Below, piece by piece: positions 4,684-6,774 of a stretch of DNA of 6,774 nt. The translations under genes and the position numbers were made by a program. Source of the stretch: Candidatus Sulfopaludibacter sp. SbA3. GTDB lineage: Bacteria > Acidobacteriota > Terriglobia > Bryobacterales > Bryobacteraceae. Numbering within the stretch: the first letter of the stretch is position 1; each line of letters starts with the position of its first letter. The stretch covers positions 15,022 to 21,795 of the forward strand of contig OKRF01000199.1 in the NCBI GenBank assembly GCA_900290315.1, written 5' to 3'. Below the pieces are notes generated by a model. The model worked only from the letters and a program-made list of their open reading frames with translations, had not been told where the DNA came from and did no database searches.

Positions 4684-4747
4684 GGTAACGCCGGCGATCT
4701 TGTCGCCGGTCGGGCAGCGTACCGGCGGCAAGACCGCCGGCGTTACC
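4684..4747. terminator. large imperfect palindrome at 3' end of the VWA-like gene
   Basis: The two 27-bp arms, 4684-4710 and 4721-4747, are inverted copies with only two mismatches (outer 13 bp GGTAACGCCGGCG perfect), separated by a 10-bp loop. The stop codon of the minus-strand VWA-like gene (4743-4745) lies within the right arm, so the hairpin forms at the end of its mRNA. It could act as a terminator or mRNA stabiliser. There is no clear T-run after it. Its size and GC-rich arms also fit a dispersed palindromic element (REP- or MITE-like), which only a genome-wide comparison could show. Confidence 0.6.
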
Positions 4748-6503
4748 GGACCTGGAAATCGATCCACTGCTGCGCCTGGCGTGGCTTTGCCGATTGCCGG
4801 TCAGTCACCACCGTCTGCAAGTAGTAATGTCCGGGCGGCAACTTTTCTCCCAGCGAAACTTCTCCCGACACGGCGCGGCGCCTGGGATCACCCGAAACGA
4901 TGGCTGGCAGAGTTTGCGCGACACCCGTGAATACTTCCACCGCTCCCCGAAACAAGTGGAGTCTGGCTTCCAATGCCACGGGCTTCGCCACGTCGCTGGA
5001 CGGGTTGAGAATCTGATAGAGGTATACCAGCCGCTCTCCCGGCGCGAAAATGCGGCGGGCGGGACCGGAGTCGATGGTCGTCGAGTTCTTGGCGCGGAGG
5101 GCCACGCCGGACAGCATTAACTGGCCGCTTGAGAAATCCGGCACCTCCACCAACTGGCTGGCCGATCCCATCCGGCTGGAGGTGTCATCGCGCGCCGCCG
5201 CTCGCACCTGGTAGGTTCCCGGATTACGCAGACGCAATTCCAACTGGCAAACCCAGCCATGGTGCAGCAGGTTCTGGTATTCGTCCCCGGTCAACTGTAG
5301 TGCTATGTTATAACCCGCCTGGCCTGCGCTCATCCCGGTACTGTCAAACGCCACCGCCAGGACCTGTCCAGAGGCTTTATGCTGGCCATTCAATTGATGG
5401 GTGAAAGTCAAGTCGCGCACATCCATCCAGACGAGTGCGGTCACCATAGGGCCGGTAGTGGGGCTATGGCCGAAGACTGGGGTCGCCTGCAGGTGGATGG
5501 CGCCCGCCACAAAGGGCGAGTTCAGGGCGCTGGCCAGTTCCTGATTCGGCGTCCGGCTGCGGAAATCTCTATCCGCGGGGCCCGTACCTAACGGCAGATT
5601 GCGCCAGCGCACCTGTACGCCCGTGTTGGCGGCCTGCACCGTGACCCCGGGATTGCCGGGAGCAGGGTCCGGCTCGCGATAGCCCAGCAGATAGTAGCCA
5701 GCCTGATCCTGCAGCACGCGCGCTAGTCCAGCCGAAAGTTCACCGCCCAACCGTAACCCGCCGGTAGAAGCGCTCAGCTTCCAAAGACCGGCATCCGCCG
5801 TTTCAGAAGAATCGCCTGAAGCCGCGATGTAGAACACGGCCGAAGAATCGGCGGCCAGGGAGGCGAATGGCTCGAACGGATCCGCATTCTGCAGCACCAG
5901 CGGCAAGCTGTCGCAGATCAGAACGACAGCTTTTCTGCCGGGAATGGCGGTCAGGCCGGCCAGGGTCCGGCGGAGCAGAGTGGCCACGCCCGCGAACAGG
6001 AATTCGTCGCGAGATTTGCCAGGCAGGCTGCGCGAAGGGTCGAACTGGATCCGGGCGATGGCGTCGTGCAGCAGCCGCCTGTCGGCGGTGATGGTCTCCA
6101 GGACTCCCTCGCCGGACCGCGTGCGCAGAATGGCCGCTTCATCGTCCGGTTGCAGTTGCTGGTCGACGAAACTGGCAAGAGCCGTGCGCACGCGTTCCAC
6201 GCTATCGGCCGAGAGTCCTGCGTCATCCACCAGGAGGACCACTCTGCGGGGTGACTGATGGACGTAGCTGAATCTGTCGATGATCGCGGGCTTGCCATCC
6301 ACCGCCAATTGGAAATCGGCTACCGCCAGATTGGGTGCCGGAAGCCCCCCGGCATCGGTGACCACCACGTCCAGTTGGAGCGTCTTCGGCGGGGGCGGCT
6401 CAGGTGCGGGCTGGCGCCGGTTTGGCTGGGCCGCTACGCATACACTGAGTAACAGGAACCACAGAAAACGGCTCACCTTTTCATTGAACCATCCGCCGGA
6501 CAT
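4743..6503 (-). CDS. secreted VWA-domain protein, Acidobacteriota type (586 aa)
   Basis: A signal peptide (residues 1-25, core FLWFLLLSVCVAA) and a proline-rich segment (32-39) precede a short beta domain (about 41-80, LQLDVVVTDAGG). A VWA-like fold follows (about 86-270). It begins RRVVLLVDDAGLS, then VRTALASFVDQQLQPDDEAAI and GRKAVVLICDSLP. The metal site is degenerate: D93-D94-A-G-L-S replaces the classic DxSxS. AGYYLLGYREPDP closes the VWA part, and the remainder (about 300-586) looks beta-rich, ending in a module with PPGHYYLQTVVTDR. The product is probably periplasmic or surface-located, with binding or scaffold roles typical of VWA proteins; the ligand is unknown. I chose ATG at 6503. 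TTG upstream (6527) and GTG at 6476 are in-frame alternatives, and the GTG also preserves a full signal peptide. No strong Shine-Dalgarno is seen. It is divergent from the TonB-receptor-like gene. Confidence 0.85.
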   Translation of the reverse strand: MSGGWFNEKVSRFLWFLLLSVCVAAQPNRRQPAPEPPPPKTLQLDVVVTDAGGLPAPNLAVADFQLAVDGKPAIIDRFSYVHQSPRRVVLLVDDAGLSADSVERVRTALASFVDQQLQPDDEAAILRTRSGEGVLETITADRRLLHDAIARIQFDPSRSLPGKSRDEFLFAGVATLLRRTLAGLTAIPGRKAVVLICDSLPLVLQNADPFEPFASLAADSSAVFYIAASGDSSETADAGLWKLSASTGGLRLGGELSAGLARVLQDQAGYYLLGYREPDPAPGNPGVTVQAANTGVQVRWRNLPLGTGPADRDFRSRTPNQELASALNSPFVAGAIHLQATPVFGHSPTTGPMVTALVWMDVRDLTFTHQLNGQHKASGQVLAVAFDSTGMSAGQAGYNIALQLTGDEYQNLLHHGWVCQLELRLRNPGTYQVRAAARDDTSSRMGSASQLVEVPDFSSGQLMLSGVALRAKNSTTIDSGPARRIFAPGERLVYLYQILNPSSDVAKPVALEARLHLFRGAVEVFTGVAQTLPAIVSGDPRRRAVSGEVSLGEKLPPGHYYLQTVVTDRQSAKPRQAQQWIDFQVR

Positions 6504-6556
6504 TTGTGTAACCGATATTTGGCCCAAGGCGTGCCTTATGATGGCGTTAGTTTAGC

Positions 6557-6562
6557 TACAAT
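6557..6562 (+). promoter_or_regulatory. possible -10 box of the TonB-receptor-like gene
   Basis: TACAAT matches the -10 consensus at 5 of 6 positions and lies 24 nt before the ATG at 6587. The only -35-like element is weak (TTATGA, 15 bp upstream). The 83-bp divergent intergenic region must also hold the promoter of the minus-strand VWA-like gene, which I could not place. Confidence 0.3.
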
Positions 6563-6586
6563 CATACATTCGGGGTTTAGCAGCGA

Positions 6587-6774
6587 ATGAAAATAACGGT
6601 AGGACTATGTCTGTTCGGGCTCGTGTGTTCCACGGGCGTTTATGCGCAGTCGGTGGCGGGATCCGGGGCAGTGACCGGAATCGTCCGCGACCAGTACAGC
6701 GACGGTCTGCCGGAAACCAAGGTAGTGCTTTCCAATGAGACGATGGGCATCCACCGGACCATGACCACTACGCA
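6587..6774 (+). CDS. TonB-dependent receptor-like protein, N-terminal part only
   Basis: The gene runs off the right edge after 62 codons. Residues 1-20 form a signal peptide (KITVGLCLFGLVCSTGVYA, cleavage before Q21). They are followed by GSGAVTGIVRDQYSDGLPET and KVVLSNETMGIHRT, the start of a carboxypeptidase-regulatory-like (CNA-B-like) beta-sandwich domain. In Acidobacteriota this arrangement usually opens a TonB-dependent, Oar-like outer-membrane receptor of about 1000 residues or more. The barrel itself is outside the window, so the full identity is inferred. A different secreted protein with the same domain is possible. It is transcribed away from the VWA-like gene. Confidence 0.65.
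   Translation, partial: MKITVGLCLFGLVCSTGVYAQSVAGSGAVTGIVRDQYSDGLPETKVVLSNETMGIHRTMTTT

Noticed and set aside
4009..4824. Long plus-strand ORF (271 codons) over the debris region
   Set aside because: It is antisense to the DUF6788-like and M14-type fragments and spans the palindrome. Its composition is arginine/alanine-rich without motifs, as expected for a shadow frame in GC-rich DNA.
5951..6298. Minus-strand 115-codon ORF inside the VWA-like gene
   Set aside because: It is an alternative frame of a clearly coding GC-rich gene, with proline/arginine/serine-rich shadow composition.

Overview
The window looks like a piece of an Acidobacteriota chromosome (Solibacter/Bryobacter-like). The evidence is a VWA-domain secreted protein of the type common in that phylum, divergent from the start of a TonB-receptor-like protein with an N-terminal carboxypeptidase-regulatory-like domain. 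This assignment is inferred from protein style, not from a marker gene.

The main structure is an intact-looking 3703-bp mobile element at 275-3977. It has 25-bp terminal inverted repeats (24/25 identical) and is flanked by a perfect 8-bp direct repeat, CTTTTTAG (267-274 and 3978-3985). Its transposase (2955-3929, minus) is of the IS1595/ISXO2-like type: zinc ribbon, then a DDE/N catalytic core. The rest of the element, about 2.6 kb, is cargo. From left to right the cargo holds a frameshifted small gene carrying a 55-bp tandem duplication (318-637, plus), a small minus-strand ORF that overlaps it (525-755), two small plus-strand genes (817-1047 and 1098-1271), an orphan coding frame that may be the broken end of the second one (1229-1471), and a two-gene minus-strand operon (2684 to 1463). 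That operon encodes a secreted six-cysteine protein and a three-helix membrane protein. I recognise none of the cargo proteins.

The transposase promoter lies partly in the right terminal repeat (TTGACA, 17 bp, TAAAAT) and puts the expected transcription start at or next to the ATG, so its mRNA is probably leaderless. Several cargo ORFs show the same -10-like hexamer, 6 nt, ATG arrangement, whereas the secreted/membrane operon has Shine-Dalgarno sequences.

Short tandem duplications recur. Copies of 55 bp (cargo gene), 22 bp (transposase C-terminus), 29 bp (M14 peptidase remnant), 21 bp (just upstream of that remnant) and 12 bp (in-frame, secreted protein) are all visible, and three of them shift a reading frame. 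The 22-bp duplication replaces the apparently ancestral transposase tail.

Right of the element lies decayed host DNA (3986-4683): a broken DUF6788-like gene and an N-terminal remnant of an M14-type carboxypeptidase. A large imperfect palindrome (4684-4747) follows, then the 586-aa VWA-like protein (minus). At the right edge a divergent plus-strand gene begins (6587). The left flank (1-266) holds no gene I can support.
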